A stretch of DNA of 64,000 bases from Pseudomonas sp. (lineage in GTDB: Bacteria; Pseudomonadota; Gammaproteobacteria; Pseudomonadales; Pseudomonadaceae): the NCBI RefSeq assembly GCF_030150285.1, contig NZ_JASLGE010000089.1, forward strand, positions 11,683-75,682. Direction: 5' to 3'. The translations under genes and the position numbers were made by a program. Position 1 is the stretch's first letter; the number at the start of each line of letters is the position of its first letter. The notes below the pieces were generated by a model, which saw only the letters and a program-made list of their open reading frames with translations, searched no databases and was not told where the DNA came from. Below are positions 50,538-59,856 of this stretch, one piece after another.

Positions 50538-50950
50538 GAGCGCTTCTCCTGTGAAGCATCTTCTGGAGGTTTATGAAGCCAGCTATACGCCCAGAAAGTA
50601 CCTTTTGCAAGCCGAGCTCAAATGGCCCAAAGGGTTAAATGGCTCTCAATAACCAATGGAAAGGTTCCCAAGGGTAAAAGCCCTACCCGAAAGGGCTTGA
50701 AATGCGAAAGGGCATCCGGCCACCTACTCCGGGCATTTAAAACCCCCACAGTCAAAACTGAACCTGCCGACGCCTGGCCGAGAAGCCGCCTCTATCCAGT
50801 AATAATTCGGCACACCAGTATCTATCGACCTTGGGACGTGATGGCATGTTGCCCCTCGAAATGTGATCGGCTGCCAATATGGTTTTCTTATTGAGCAGCG
50901 CCCATCAGATAGAGGAAAAGGCCGCCCCATGATTAATAGTGGAGTTGGCC
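50538..50950. other. Intergenic region upstream of the relaxase gene; candidate oriT
   Basis: AAGCCCT (50678-50684) pairs with AGGGCTT (50692-50698); GGGTA (50672-50676) can instead pair with TACCC (50684-50688). Intergenic inverted repeats next to a relaxase gene are usual at origins of transfer, so this is a candidate, without a recognised nic sequence. No gene is supported in this stretch. Confidence 0.3.
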
Positions 50951-52792
50951 ATGCTTTCTTTCTTTCGATGCAGAAAAATCCCACATGAACAGACCATTCC
51001 CCAGAGTGGCTTATGGCAACCGGCACCCAGCCATGCGCTGCTTGCATCCCCTCGACGTCAAAAACTATTGGAGAACATTTGGCAGCGCGCTTCGCTTTCT
51101 CGACAACAGTTTGTCGAGCTCTACCAACGCCCACTGGAGCGTTACGCTGAGCTGGTCCAGCAACTCCCTGCATCGCAAAACCATCACCATGCTTACCCAG
51201 GCGGCATGCTCGATCACGGGTTGGAGATCGTCGCCTATGCCTTGAAGATTCGACAGACCTACTTGCTGCCCATTGGCGCACCACCGGAATCTCAATCAGC
51301 GCAGGCTGAAGCCTGGACTGCCGCAGCAGCCTATGGCGCACTCATTCATGACCTCGGCAAAATTGCGGTCGACTTGCATGTCGAGCTGGAGGACGGAACA
51401 ACCTGGCACCCTTGGCATGGGCCGATCAGCCAGCCCTACCGGTTTCGCCATGTGAAGGGGCGCAACTACCACTTGCACGGCGCTGCCGCCGCGTTGATCT
51501 ACGCGCAGATCCTCACCCCAAATATCCTGGACTGGCTCAGCGCTTTTCCTGAGGCGTGGTCACAGCTGATTTTTATTCTGTCAGGTCAGTACGAGCACGC
51601 CGGTATTTTGGGCGAGATCGTGGTGAAAGCCGATCAAGCTTCAGTGGCTCAAGAACTGGGAGGCAACCCTGCGCGCGCGCTGGATGCGCCCAAGCAGTCG
51701 CTGCAACGGCAACTGGCTGATGGGCTGCGGTACCTGGTACGCGAGACCTACAAGCTCAATCAACCTGATGGCCCGTCTGATGGCTGGCTGACTCAAGATG
51801 CCTTATGGCTGGTGAGCAAGCCGATTTCAGACCAGCTTCGAGCCTATCTGCTGACTCAGGGTATTGAAGGCGTACCGACCTCAAACGCACCGTTTTTCAA
51901 TATGCTTCAAGACCAAGGGGTTATCCAGACCAACGCGCAAGACAAAGCCATCTGGAAGGCCACAATCGACAACAACAAGGGTTGGCGCAATACCTTCACC
52001 TTGCTCAAGCTCTCACCCGCGTTGATATGGAGCGATCCAAACGACCGGCCACCGGTCTACTTCGGCAGCCTGGCGGTTGAGACTGACGCGTCTGTCGAAG
52101 AGGGGGCGAGCAACGAAAGCAGCGACAAACAAAGCCTGCCGCCTTTAGCACTCAACAGGGCAACACCCAACCCGCCCGCCTCTGAAGCGCCCCTGCCCGA
52201 CTTCTGCAGCCCTGCAACTGCGCCCCCTGACGATCTAGACGCTCTCATGGCACTGCTGGGAGGCGACGCTCAAGCACTCACGACGCCATCAGATCCTGTT
52301 ACGACGGAAGCAGGGAGCGACGCCATGACTCGCACTGAGGATGCACAAACTACTGATGACGTTGATGCAGCCGCCACCCAGAAGAACCCGCTTGGCCAAG
52401 CCTTTGTTGACTGGCTCAGAGATGGCCTGCACGCCAGAAAGCTGATCATCAATGATGCCAAGGCACTGGTGCATACGGTATCGGGTACGGCAATGCTGGT
52501 CACGCCTGGGATTTTCAAACGGTTTGTACAGGAGTTCCCAGCTCTCGAAGCCCAGGCAAACGCTCAGGAACTGAATGCCTGGCAACGGGTTCAGCGCGAC
52601 TTTGAGAAGCTCAAGTTGCACCGCAAAACAGAAAAGAGCCTCAACATCTGGACGGTCAATGTCGTTGGCCCGCGCAGTAGCAAAAAACTTCGCGGCTACT
52701 TGCTCAACGATCCTTCAACACTGTTCAGCGAGGTGCCGTTCGATAATGTGAGCCTGAGCCTGGTTGCAGAGTCTGCCGAGGACGTTAAATGA
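50951..52792 (+). CDS. traI: MobH-family ICE relaxase TraI (TIGR03760-like)
   Basis: 613 residues from ATG 50951 (family start MLSFF; GGAGTTGGCC upstream). The N-terminal TraI_2 domain contains NHHHAYPGGMLDHGLE (about 73-88) and ALIHDLGKIAVDLHV (about 129-143), the HD-hydrolase-like metal site that defines MobH relaxases, and NYHLHGAAAAL. A Ser/Thr/Pro-rich linker leads to a C-terminal DUF1528-type domain (about 475-613). It nicks at oriT and leads the strand into TraD. It overlaps the integrase gene by 4 bases. Confidence 0.85.
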   Translation: MLSFFRCRKIPHEQTIPQSGLWQPAPSHALLASPRRQKLLENIWQRASLSRQQFVELYQRPLERYAELVQQLPASQNHHHAYPGGMLDHGLEIVAYALKIRQTYLLPIGAPPESQSAQAEAWTAAAAYGALIHDLGKIAVDLHVELEDGTTWHPWHGPISQPYRFRHVKGRNYHLHGAAAALIYAQILTPNILDWLSAFPEAWSQLIFILSGQYEHAGILGEIVVKADQASVAQELGGNPARALDAPKQSLQRQLADGLRYLVRETYKLNQPDGPSDGWLTQDALWLVSKPISDQLRAYLLTQGIEGVPTSNAPFFNMLQDQGVIQTNAQDKAIWKATIDNNKGWRNTFTLLKLSPALIWSDPNDRPPVYFGSLAVETDASVEEGASNESSDKQSLPPLALNRATPNPPASEAPLPDFCSPATAPPDDLDALMALLGGDAQALTTPSDPVTTEAGSDAMTRTEDAQTTDDVDAAATQKNPLGQAFVDWLRDGLHARKLIINDAKALVHTVSGTAMLVTPGIFKRFVQEFPALEAQANAQELNAWQRVQRDFEKLKLHRKTEKSLNIWTVNVVGPRSSKKLRGYLLNDPSTLFSEVPFDNVSLSLVAESAEDVK

Positions 52793-54141
52793 ATACGCCG
52801 CTTGAACTGACCCAGGACTACCTTTTGACGCACGACCTGAGAACGGCGACAGGTGATATGTATTTATCGGCTACCCGGGCCTTGCTCCGACACTTTGGCC
52901 AGACGGTCACCGTTGACTCTATTGATAACCGCTCCGTACTGGCATGGCGCAAAAAATTACTGGACAGTGGCCTGTCGAAACAGAGTTGGAACACCTACTC
53001 AAACCACCTGCGTACGGTCTGGGGCTTCGCTATTGAGCAAGGAACTCTGACTTGCACCACGGTCAACCCGTTCAAGAAAACTGCCGTCATTCCACCAAAG
53101 CGGCCCAGCAAAACGGTCGATCGTGAAGCCATACAGCGTGCCCGTGTATGGCTCACGTCTCTGGTTGCCGAAGAACACAGCACCCACAAGCGCAGCCAAA
53201 TCACGCCCGCCTGGTTCTGGCTCGCCGTTTTTGAGATGTTTTATTACACAGGTATCCGTTTGAATGCGCTGCTCAGCTTGCGCTATCAAGATATCGATTG
53301 AGCCAAAGGCTTGATACGGGTGCAGGCAGACACCGAGAAAACTCACCGTGAATTTTCCATACCGATCTGTCCAGGTCTTGCACCTCACTTGAGACGGCTA
53401 TTGGCCTCAGCCAACAGCATTGGCATGAAACCCAAGGATCAACTGTTCAACGTTAACCGTTTTTCCATTCACTACCGCGCAGTGGTCATGAATACTGATC
53501 AAGTCGAGGGTATGTATCGCAAGCTTTTCGCCAAGTTCGGGGTCCGCATGACTCCCCACCGCTTCAGGCACACCATTGCGACAGACTTGATGCGTCACCC
53601 TGAGCGCAACATCCATCTGACCAAAAGCCTGCTCAATCACTCCAATATCGCCACGACGTTGGGCTACATTGAAACTGATTACGAGTTGATGAGAGCTGTA
53701 CTGCATGAGCGGAGTGTGTCACAGGGTGCGATCAACTTTGAACGGTGTGTCGATGAACACATGCCGCCTGCCCCTGCTGCCATCTCACCACCGACGGCTG
53801 AGGCGCAACCGCCTACTCTTTTGATTGAGCAAACGTCAGAGCTATTTGCCAACCAAGAAGCTGAATGCATAGCGGTCCAAACGTGCCATCTGCAGCATAA
53901 ATCGTTTACAAGCTCAAAGCTGCTGACACAGGTTCAACGCTTGCCGTCAGAACGCTTTTCACTGGACCAGGCAATCCTTCCCGTCGGTACAGGTCTGAGC
54001 CACGAACTGTCTTGGGATGGCCCCGGGACCTGGTGGCAAGACCTGAACTTACCAGCGCCTTCAAACGATAGTTCAGAACCCTCAACCCTCTTCACCCTCA
54101 TGATCACGCGCGGTTGTATAAAAAATTACGATTGGGGCTAA
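52789..54141 (+). pseudogene. Tyrosine integrase of the ICE, interrupted by an in-frame TGA
   Basis: Reading through gives 450 residues, XerC/phage-integrase type. The N-terminal SAM-like DNA-binding domain is at about 1-90. The catalytic set is spread over both sides of the stop: TGIRLNALLSL (Arg) before it, then HRFRHT (His-x-x-Arg), LLNHSNIATTLGY (His and Tyr). The stop TGA at 53299-53301 follows YQDID, and the same frame continues AKGLIRVQ without loss of any base, so a single change, probably TGG (Trp) to TGA, explains it. The C-terminal 100 residues are a variable extension. Unless read through or a sequencing error, the ICE lacks its own integrase. Confidence 0.8.
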
Positions 54142-54470
54142 AGCAGACATGGATTCAGTCGGTGGCTGATCGATGCGGGGCCTGCTTCGGACTCACTCAA
54201 CGGGCAGCAACCACCATCGATATACGAACATTCCTACCTAGCAAGGAGCAGCATCCGACAGACGCTTCGTATTTTGATCAAATGGCACTGTTAGTGGGCT
54301 GCTGCAGATTGACATCACCCCTGCTCGAAACTACCGTTCACCTTAAGACGGCTGCATGCCAGCAAGTGCGTGGTGCACTCTTTGCCTTTCAGTCCGCGCA
54401 TTTCACCAAATGCCAGACGCAAAAAAGCCGGTCATCCTGAGGATAAACCGGCTGTTTTGATGTCACCATA
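54142..54470. other. Right end of the ICE, between integrase and tRNA-Lys
   Basis: No gene supported. Contains the tRNA terminator on the minus strand and is expected to contain integrase arm-binding sites, which I cannot identify. Confidence 0.4.
54421..54453 (-). terminator. Rho-independent terminator of the tRNA-Lys transcript
   Basis: On the minus strand, AGCCGGT pairs with ACCGGCT with an inner ATCC/GGAT helix, followed by six T. It lies 18 bases past the tRNA 3' end and is ICE-derived, so the element supplies the terminator for the host tRNA. Confidence 0.7.
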
Positions 54471-54546
54471 TGGTGGGTCGTGTGGGATTCGAACCTACGA
54501 CCAATTGGTTAAAAGCCAACTGCTCTACCAACTGAGCTAACGACCC
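54471..54546 (-). tRNA. tRNA-Lys (UUU), ICE attachment site
   Basis: 76 bases with an encoded CCA (TGG at 54471-54473 on the + strand). The acceptor stem GGGTCGT/ACGACCC, the D loop AGCTCAGTTGGTAGAGC, the anticodon loop CTTTTAA (anticodon TTT) and the T loop GTTCGAATC are complete. PFGI-1/pKLC102-type ICEs integrate into the 3' end of tRNA-Lys genes; the integrase gene faces it 330 bases away. The second att copy should lie at the left end of the ICE, outside the window. Confidence 0.97.
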
Positions 54547-54620
54547 GCTTCGTTGTGGTGCGTATAATACTGATTTTTAACGATAATTCAACACCCCGTT
54601 AGAAATAAATTCGAAATAAT

Positions 54621-55295
54621 TCAAAAATACCGGGTCGGGTCCGCAATTGAGGCCGCTGAGAAGCCTTCTGCGCGCAGGCGGCAGCTGTCGCATTTGCCAC
54701 ACGCGCGCCCCTGGGCATCGGCCTGATAGCAAGAAACAGTCAGTGAGTAATCCACACCCAGCCGCGTTCCCTCTCTGACAATTTGAGCTTTACTGAGGTT
54801 CTGCAACGGTGCCTTGATACGGAACCCTGAACCTTCAACCCCGGCTTTAGTCGCCAGGTTGGCCATGACTTCAAAAGCCTCGACAAATTCAGGGCGGCAG
54901 TCCGGGTAACCCGAGTAGTCCACCGCGTTGACGCCAATGAAAATATCGCGGGCTTGCAATACTTCGGCCCAGCCCAGCGCCAACGACAGGAACACGGTGT
55001 TGCGCGCAGGCACGTAGGTCACGGGGATGCCTTCACTCGGCGCTTCAGGTATATCAATTGAAGTATCCGTCAGTGCTGAACCGCCAATACCGTCCAAATT
55101 CAAGCCAATAACTTTGTGCTCAATGGCCCCGAGGTCACGCGCAACACGGGCAGCAGCATCCAGTTCGGCACGGTGGCGCTGACCGTAATCAAAACTCATG
55201 GTGTAGCACGCATAGCCTTCAGCGCGCGCCATGGCCACGACAGTGGCGGAGTCAAGACCACCAGAGAGCAGTATTACGGCTCTTTTTTCGCTCAT
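54621..55295 (-). CDS. queC: QueC, 7-cyano-7-deazaguanine synthase
   Basis: 224 residues from ATG 55295 (MSEKRAV; an upstream ATG at 55313 is also in frame). The PP-loop SGGLDSAT is at about 10-17, and the zinc site is CGKCDSC with an earlier Cys at VSCYQ. The enzyme converts carboxy-deazaguanine to preQ0 in queuosine synthesis, using ATP and ammonia. It follows queE in the same direction, with 19 bases between the genes. Confidence 0.95.
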   Translation of the reverse strand: MSEKRAVILLSGGLDSATVVAMARAEGYACYTMSFDYGQRHRAELDAAARVARDLGAIEHKVIGLNLDGIGGSALTDTSIDIPEAPSEGIPVTYVPARNTVFLSLALGWAEVLQARDIFIGVNAVDYSGYPDCRPEFVEAFEVMANLATKAGVEGSGFRIKAPLQNLSKAQIVREGTRLGVDYSLTVSCYQADAQGRACGKCDSCRLRAEGFSAASIADPTRYF

Positions 55296-55314
55296 AACCG
55301 TTTGTTCTATCATT

Positions 55315-55962
55315 TCAGCGCCCCGACTCATCGTTCCAAAGGTATTTGTGTAGCTGCATCTGCAAGCGTACCGGCAAGTTATCCGCAACGATCCAGTCCG
55401 CCAGATCGCTGGCCTTGAGGTCATGATGACTCGGCGAAAACAGTACTTCGTCTACCCGGCGCTCCAAACCGTATTCAATCAGCTTGGAAACGGCCCAGTC
55501 GTAGTCTTCACGCGAGCAAATCACAAACTTGACCTGGTCGTTGGGCGCCAACAGAGCAATGTTTTCGTAAAGGTTACGATGAGACTCTTTTGAGCCTGGC
55601 GTCTTCAGGTCCAATACCCGACTGACACGCGGGTCAACAGCCGAAATATCCAGCGCACCGCTGGTTTCGATCGAGACCTCGTAGCCTGCATCGCAGAGCT
55701 GTTTAAGCAACGGGATAGCATTGGGCTGCGCAAGCGGCTCACCGCCCGTTACGCACACGTAACGCGGGCGATAACCCGCCACTTGCTCAACAATGCTGTC
55801 GAGGCCGCGTACCGTGCCGCCACTGAAGGCGTAGGCGCTGTCACAATATTGGCAACGCAAAGGGCAACCCGTGAGCCGTACAAAAACGGTGGGCAGCCCA
55901 GCGGTTCGCGTTTCACCCTGTAATGAGTAAAAAACTTCGGTAATTCTTAATGTGTCTTGCAT
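55315..55962 (-). CDS. queE: QueE, 7-carboxy-7-deazaguanine synthase
   Basis: 215 residues from ATG 55962 (MQDTLRITEVF; GTG 55971 possible). The radical-SAM cluster CPLRCQYC (C-x3-C-x2-C, about 33-40) and the early FYSLQGE are typical. It acts before QueC in preQ0 synthesis. Start and length equal the P. aeruginosa homologue as I recall it. Confidence 0.95.
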   Translation of the reverse strand: MQDTLRITEVFYSLQGETRTAGLPTVFVRLTGCPLRCQYCDSAYAFSGGTVRGLDSIVEQVAGYRPRYVCVTGGEPLAQPNAIPLLKQLCDAGYEVSIETSGALDISAVDPRVSRVLDLKTPGSKESHRNLYENIALLAPNDQVKFVICSREDYDWAVSKLIEYGLERRVDEVLFSPSHHDLKASDLADWIVADNLPVRLQMQLHKYLWNDESGR

Positions 55963-56074
55963 ATCCGCCACGGGCGTAACAGCTAAACAGGCTGTCCGCC
56001 TCCGTCAGCACTCCAAAGCACCTGTCAACGCAGACCGCAAAGGAGCGTATTTCATAAAAGGGCGTGGATTCTAA

Positions 56075-56102
56075 CGAAAAAACCCGCGACAAGCGCGGGT
56101 TT
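56075..56102 (-). terminator. Rho-independent terminator after cpoB
   Basis: On the minus strand AAACCCGCG pairs with CGCGGGTTT around a 5-base loop, followed by a T-run. It lies 23 bases after the cpoB stop and separates the tol-pal operon from queEC. Confidence 0.8.
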
Positions 56103-56124
56103 CTCGATGAAATCACCGTGTGGC

Positions 56125-56943
56125 TTACATACGCTGCAGGTCGCGCTGCGCCAACTGTGCCGCCGAAGTGCCAGGATACTGAGCAATCACTTGCTGCAGA
56201 ATGCCCTTCACCTTATCGGTATGACCCAGCCGACGCTCGACATCAGCCAGCTTGTACAGCGAGTCCGGCACTTTGCCGTGCTTGGGGTACATCTGGCTTA
56301 CTTTGGCAAACGCTTGGCCTGCACCTTGCAGATCACCCTTGGCCAGGTTCACTTCGCCCAACCAGTACTGCGCATTACCCGCATACTGACTATTTGGGTA
56401 TTTGCGCAAAAAGGCATTGAATGCCTGACTGGCCTTGTCGAAGTCCTTGGCTTTGATCAGATCGAAAGCAGCATCGTAATAGAGCTTCTCTTTCGCCGGA
56501 TCAGCAGGCTCGGAACTGGCAGCGGCCTGAGAAGCAGGCGCTGCTGTATTACCGGCGGCATTAACGCCACCAGCAGAAGAATTATCAGGCGAGGCAGCAG
56601 GAGCAATGCCAGCACCAATACGCCGATCAAGTTCCTGGTATCGCTCCAGGCTTTCTTGCTTCAGGCGAGATATATCATTCTGCAGAACTTCGATCACACC
56701 CTGTTGGCGTGCAATCTGTTCCTGCATTTGTTGCAACTGGTTGAACAGCTCACCCTGTGCCGAGACAGGGGTAGAAACCCCTCCCCCGGCATAGGCGCCG
56801 CTCGCACCATAACCCGGTGACGGATAACTCCCCCCGCTATTGTTATAGCCAGAGTTGTCATCGACCACAGGAACCGCAGCCCATGCCGCTAGCGGCATGA
56901 GGCTGAGAGTCAGAATAGTTACAGCGCGGCGGCACGTTCGCAT
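56125..56943 (-). CDS. cpoB: CpoB/YbgF, Tol-Pal associated periplasmic protein
   Basis: 272 residues: signal peptide (about 1-22, ...AAWAAV), a Gly/Ser-rich linker, a trimerising coiled coil (about 65-105) and C-terminal tetratricopeptide repeats (about 150-270, KDFDKASQAFNAFLRKYPNSQYAGNAQYW). It coordinates peptidoglycan synthesis with outer-membrane constriction. It begins 6 bases after pal. Confidence 0.95.
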   Translation of the reverse strand: MRTCRRAVTILTLSLMPLAAWAAVPVVDDNSGYNNSGGSYPSPGYGASGAYAGGGVSTPVSAQGELFNQLQQMQEQIARQQGVIEVLQNDISRLKQESLERYQELDRRIGAGIAPAASPDNSSAGGVNAAGNTAAPASQAAASSEPADPAKEKLYYDAAFDLIKAKDFDKASQAFNAFLRKYPNSQYAGNAQYWLGEVNLAKGDLQGAGQAFAKVSQMYPKHGKVPDSLYKLADVERRLGHTDKVKGILQQVIAQYPGTSAAQLAQRDLQRM

Positions 56944-56949
56944 GACGAA

Positions 56950-57450
56950 TTACTTACGCAGTTCGACGCGACGGTTCTGAGCCCACGACTGTTCGTCGTT
57001 GCCAGTTGCAACTGGACGCTCTTTACCGTAGGAAACCAGTTCCAGCTGGCCTGGAGCAACACCTTGCAGTACCAGGTAGCGCTGAACGGCTTTCGCACGA
57101 CGCTCGCCCAGTGCCATGTTGTACTCACGAGTACCACGGGCGTCAGTGTTACCTTCCAGAACAACGCGAGCGCCGTTAGCTTTCAGGTCCTTGGCGTGAA
57201 CGTCCAGAGCGCGCATGGCTTCTGGCTTCAGGTCCGAACTGTCGTATTCGAAGTAGAAAGTGGTGATAGCGCGCAGAGCAGCTTCTTCGCTCAGGGAGCC
57301 GTCGACCGCACCAGTGTTGGCGCCGTAACCAGCGTTTGGATCAACAGCTGCGCCTTCACCGGCATTGTCGCCGCCTTTAGAGGAGCAACCAACGGCTACG
57401 GACAGAGCCAGAGCCAGAGCAGCAAACTTACCAAACTTCAGCATTTCCAT
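56950..57450 (-). CDS. pal: Pal (OprL), peptidoglycan-associated lipoprotein
   Basis: 166 residues from ATG 57450 (MEMLKFGKF, with GGAGTTTCACG). The lipobox VAVGC gives lipidated Cys22. The OmpA-like C-terminal domain carries NTDARGTREYN and the peptidoglycan-binding region. It anchors the outer membrane to the cell wall and binds TolB. An in-frame start at 57474 would add eight unneeded residues. Confidence 0.95.
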   Translation of the reverse strand: MEMLKFGKFAALALALSVAVGCSSKGGDNAGEGAAVDPNAGYGANTGAVDGSLSEEAALRAITTFYFEYDSSDLKPEAMRALDVHAKDLKANGARVVLEGNTDARGTREYNMALGERRAKAVQRYLVLQGVAPGQLELVSYGKERPVATGNDEQSWAQNRRVELRK

Positions 57451-57502
57451 CGTGAAACTCCTAATGAACCCCAATGTGTTAAGTAAAACGTAAAGCGCCG
57501 CG

Positions 57503-58804
57503 TCAGTTCAGGTAAGGGGACCAGGACGGTTCTCTGACTTCGCCTTGAGCGGTAGGAAGCGGGAGCCTTACGCGTCCATTTATGGACACGAGCATCAAGA
57601 CTCCCCGGCCCTGCTGGCGGGTGGCGTAGATTACCATGGTGCCGTTGGGCGCAACAGTAGGCGACTCGTCAAGAGTGCTATCTGTAAGAATTTTTACGCT
57701 GCCACGCTGCAAATCCTGAGCCGCGACCTTGAAGTTGGTGAAACCGTCCTGACGATGGATCATCACCAGCGTTTTTTCATCCGCCGAAAGCTTCGGATTC
57801 GCATTGTAGTTACCCACGAACGTCACACGCTCGGCACCGCCACCGTTGACCGATGATTTGTAGATCTGCGGTTTGCCGCCACGGTCGGACGTGAAATAAA
57901 GCGTCGAGCCGTCCTTGCCGAAGAACGGCTCGGTATTGATGCCCGGGCCGCTGGTGACACGCGAGATCTGCCGAGTCGCCAGCGTCATGATGTAGATGTC
58001 CGGGTTGCCGTCCTTGGACAGCACGAACGCCAGTCGCGAACCATCCGGAGACCAGGCGGGTGCGCCGTTGAGGCCTTCGAAGTTGGTGATCTGCTCACGG
58101 CGACCGGTGTCGATGTGCTGCACGAAAATGCGCGGGCGCTTCTGCTCGAACGACACATAGGCAATACGCTTGCCATCCGGCGCGAAGCGTGGCGACAGGA
58201 TCGGCTCGCGCGATTGCAGCAGGGTCACGGCGCGAGCACCGTCATAGTCCGAGCGCTGCAAGGTGTAACGCGTGCTATTGGTCGAGAAACGCTCAGCCGT
58301 CACATACAGGATGCGTGTCGAAAACGCGCCTTTAATACCGGTGAGTTTTTCGAACGACTGATCGGCGATGTAGTGCGCCATATCGCGCAACTGATCGACA
58401 CTGCCCGACACGCTGCCGGTCAGCACCTGCTGCTCGGTCGCGACGTTGAACAGCGCGTACTGCACCTGCAGGCGACCGCCCGCCGGAACAATATTGCCGA
58501 CCATGATGTACTGGGCGCCCAGGGCCTTCCAGTCACGGTAGATGATTTCGCTGGCCTGAGTCGGCAGGCTGATCATGTTCTGGCGTGGAATCGGCCCGTA
58601 ATAACCCGAGTTGCGCAGGTCATTGCCAATGATCTCGGCCATGTCGTCCGGCAGCACGCTGCCACCCTGCCAGCCAAAAGGCACCACCGCGATCGGCGTT
58701 GCCCTGTCGCTACCACTGGTAACCAGGATGTTCTTTTCATCCGCCGCCGCTATCCCTGCCATACAGCAAATAACGACAAGCATTCCTCGAAGAAGGTTTC
58801 TCAC
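57503..58804 (-). CDS. tolB: TolB, periplasmic beta-propeller
   Basis: 433 residues: signal peptide (about 1-21), N-terminal domain to about 160, then a six-bladed propeller with repeated DG-x-(R/K)-(I/L)-A-(Y/F) and SPDGSRLAF patterns. It moves between Pal and TolA. It overlaps tolA by 4 bases. Confidence 0.95.
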   Translation of the reverse strand: MRNLLRGMLVVICCMAGIAAADEKNILVTSGSDRATPIAVVPFGWQGGSVLPDDMAEIIGNDLRNSGYYGPIPRQNMISLPTQASEIIYRDWKALGAQYIMVGNIVPAGGRLQVQYALFNVATEQQVLTGSVSGSVDQLRDMAHYIADQSFEKLTGIKGAFSTRILYVTAERFSTNSTRYTLQRSDYDGARAVTLLQSREPILSPRFAPDGKRIAYVSFEQKRPRIFVQHIDTGRREQITNFEGLNGAPAWSPDGSRLAFVLSKDGNPDIYIMTLATRQISRVTSGPGINTEPFFGKDGSTLYFTSDRGGKPQIYKSSVNGGGAERVTFVGNYNANPKLSADEKTLVMIHRQDGFTNFKVAAQDLQRGSVKILTDSTLDESPTVAPNGTMVIYATRQQGRGVLMLVSINGRVRLPLPTAQGEVREPSWSPYLN

Positions 58805-59856
58805 AAGGCTAGATCCTCAGGTGTGAATGTAACTTTGAACGAACGATAGGGAGCGAATTCCTTCGCACTCAACCCCTGCATTTCCGTCAAACGCCCAATA
58901 TTCTTGACTGCCGCTACCGCCGAAGCATCGAACGGGCCATCACCGCTTGAGTGAGACACGCTCACCGTGGTTATCGTGCCGTCCGGCAGCATACCGACCT
59001 GCAACTCAACTTTCATGCCTTTGCGAGCCGACGGCGGACGATTCCAGCCTTCGGCAGTGCGCAGGCGAATGAGGTCATCGAAATTCCCTGAAACCTGCTC
59101 ACCCACCTCGTCCGCCATCGCCGCTTCGCGCTCGGGCTTGTCGGACAGCAAGTCCGCCAGGGCCTGGGCCTTTTTATCCTCGGTGGCTTTACGCGCCGCG
59201 TCCTGAGCCTTTTTCTTGGCGGCATCGGCAGCGGCCTTTTTCTTCGCTTCTTCGGCTGCAGTCTTTTTCTTGGCGTCTTCGGCCGCTTTCTTCTTCGCGT
59301 CCTCGACGATCTTTTTCTTCGCTTCTTCAGCGGCCTTTTTCTTGGCCTCTTCTTCAGCAGCCTTCTTGGCCTCTTCCTCAGACTTCTTCTTGGCGATATC
59401 GGCTAGCTTTTTCTCTTCGGCCTTTTTCGCTTCGGCTGCCTTCTTGGCATCATCGGCTTTCTTGGCTTCATCAGCCTTTTTGGCCTCATCCGCTTTTTTG
59501 GCTTCGTCGGCCTTCTTGGATTCCTCGGCTTTTTGAGCCGCATCTTCTTTCTTTTGTTCCGCAGCCTTTATGGCTTCCTGCTCGACCTTCTTCTGCTCCA
59601 GCTGCTCTTCTTCAGTCTGGCGCGCAGCGGTCTTCTTCGCCTCTCCAGCAATTTTCTTGTTGGTCTGGGTCGTCGCCGGGCTCTTGGACTTCAACTGGTA
59701 CAAGGTCGCCTGCACAAACGGCTTGGCAGGCGGCAGCTCAGGCGTCATGGCAAAGCTGACGAACAGCAGGCCAAATACCAGGACATGCAGAGCAATGGCC
59801 CAGACACTAGGCCAGAAGTAGCTTTCCGAGGCGGACGGCTCTCGCTGTTGCTGCAT
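58801..59856 (-). CDS. tolA: TolA, periplasm-spanning Tol protein
   Basis: 351 residues: one membrane helix (about 13-38), a long Ala/Lys/Glu-rich helix (about 60-235) with direct repeats of the KKADEA type (encoded around 59420-59530), and a C-terminal globular domain with the TonB-like LQVGMLPDGTITTVSV. It transmits proton-motive force from TolQR. Repeat number in this helix commonly differs between strains. Confidence 0.95.
   Translation of the reverse strand: MQQQREPSASESYFWPSVWAIALHVLVFGLLFVSFAMTPELPPAKPFVQATLYQLKSKSPATTQTNKKIAGEAKKTAARQTEEEQLEQKKVEQEAIKAAEQKKEDAAQKAEESKKADEAKKADEAKKADEAKKADDAKKAAEAKKAEEKKLADIAKKKSEEEAKKAAEEEAKKKAAEEAKKKIVEDAKKKAAEDAKKKTAAEEAKKKAAADAAKKKAQDAARKATEDKKAQALADLLSDKPEREAAMADEVGEQVSGNFDDLIRLRTAEGWNRPPSARKGMKVELQVGMLPDGTITTVSVSHSSGDGPFDASAVAAVKNIGRLTEMQGLSAKEFAPYRSFKVTFTPEDLAL

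Noticed and set aside
1..54470. CRISPR arrays, insertion sequences, transposases, rRNA
   Set aside because: None found: no regularly spaced repeats and no DDE or HUH transposase motifs in any frame examined.
59216..59536. Phe/Ala/Ser-rich plus-strand frame
   Set aside because: Antisense of the TolA Ala-Lys repeats; artefact of low-complexity coding.
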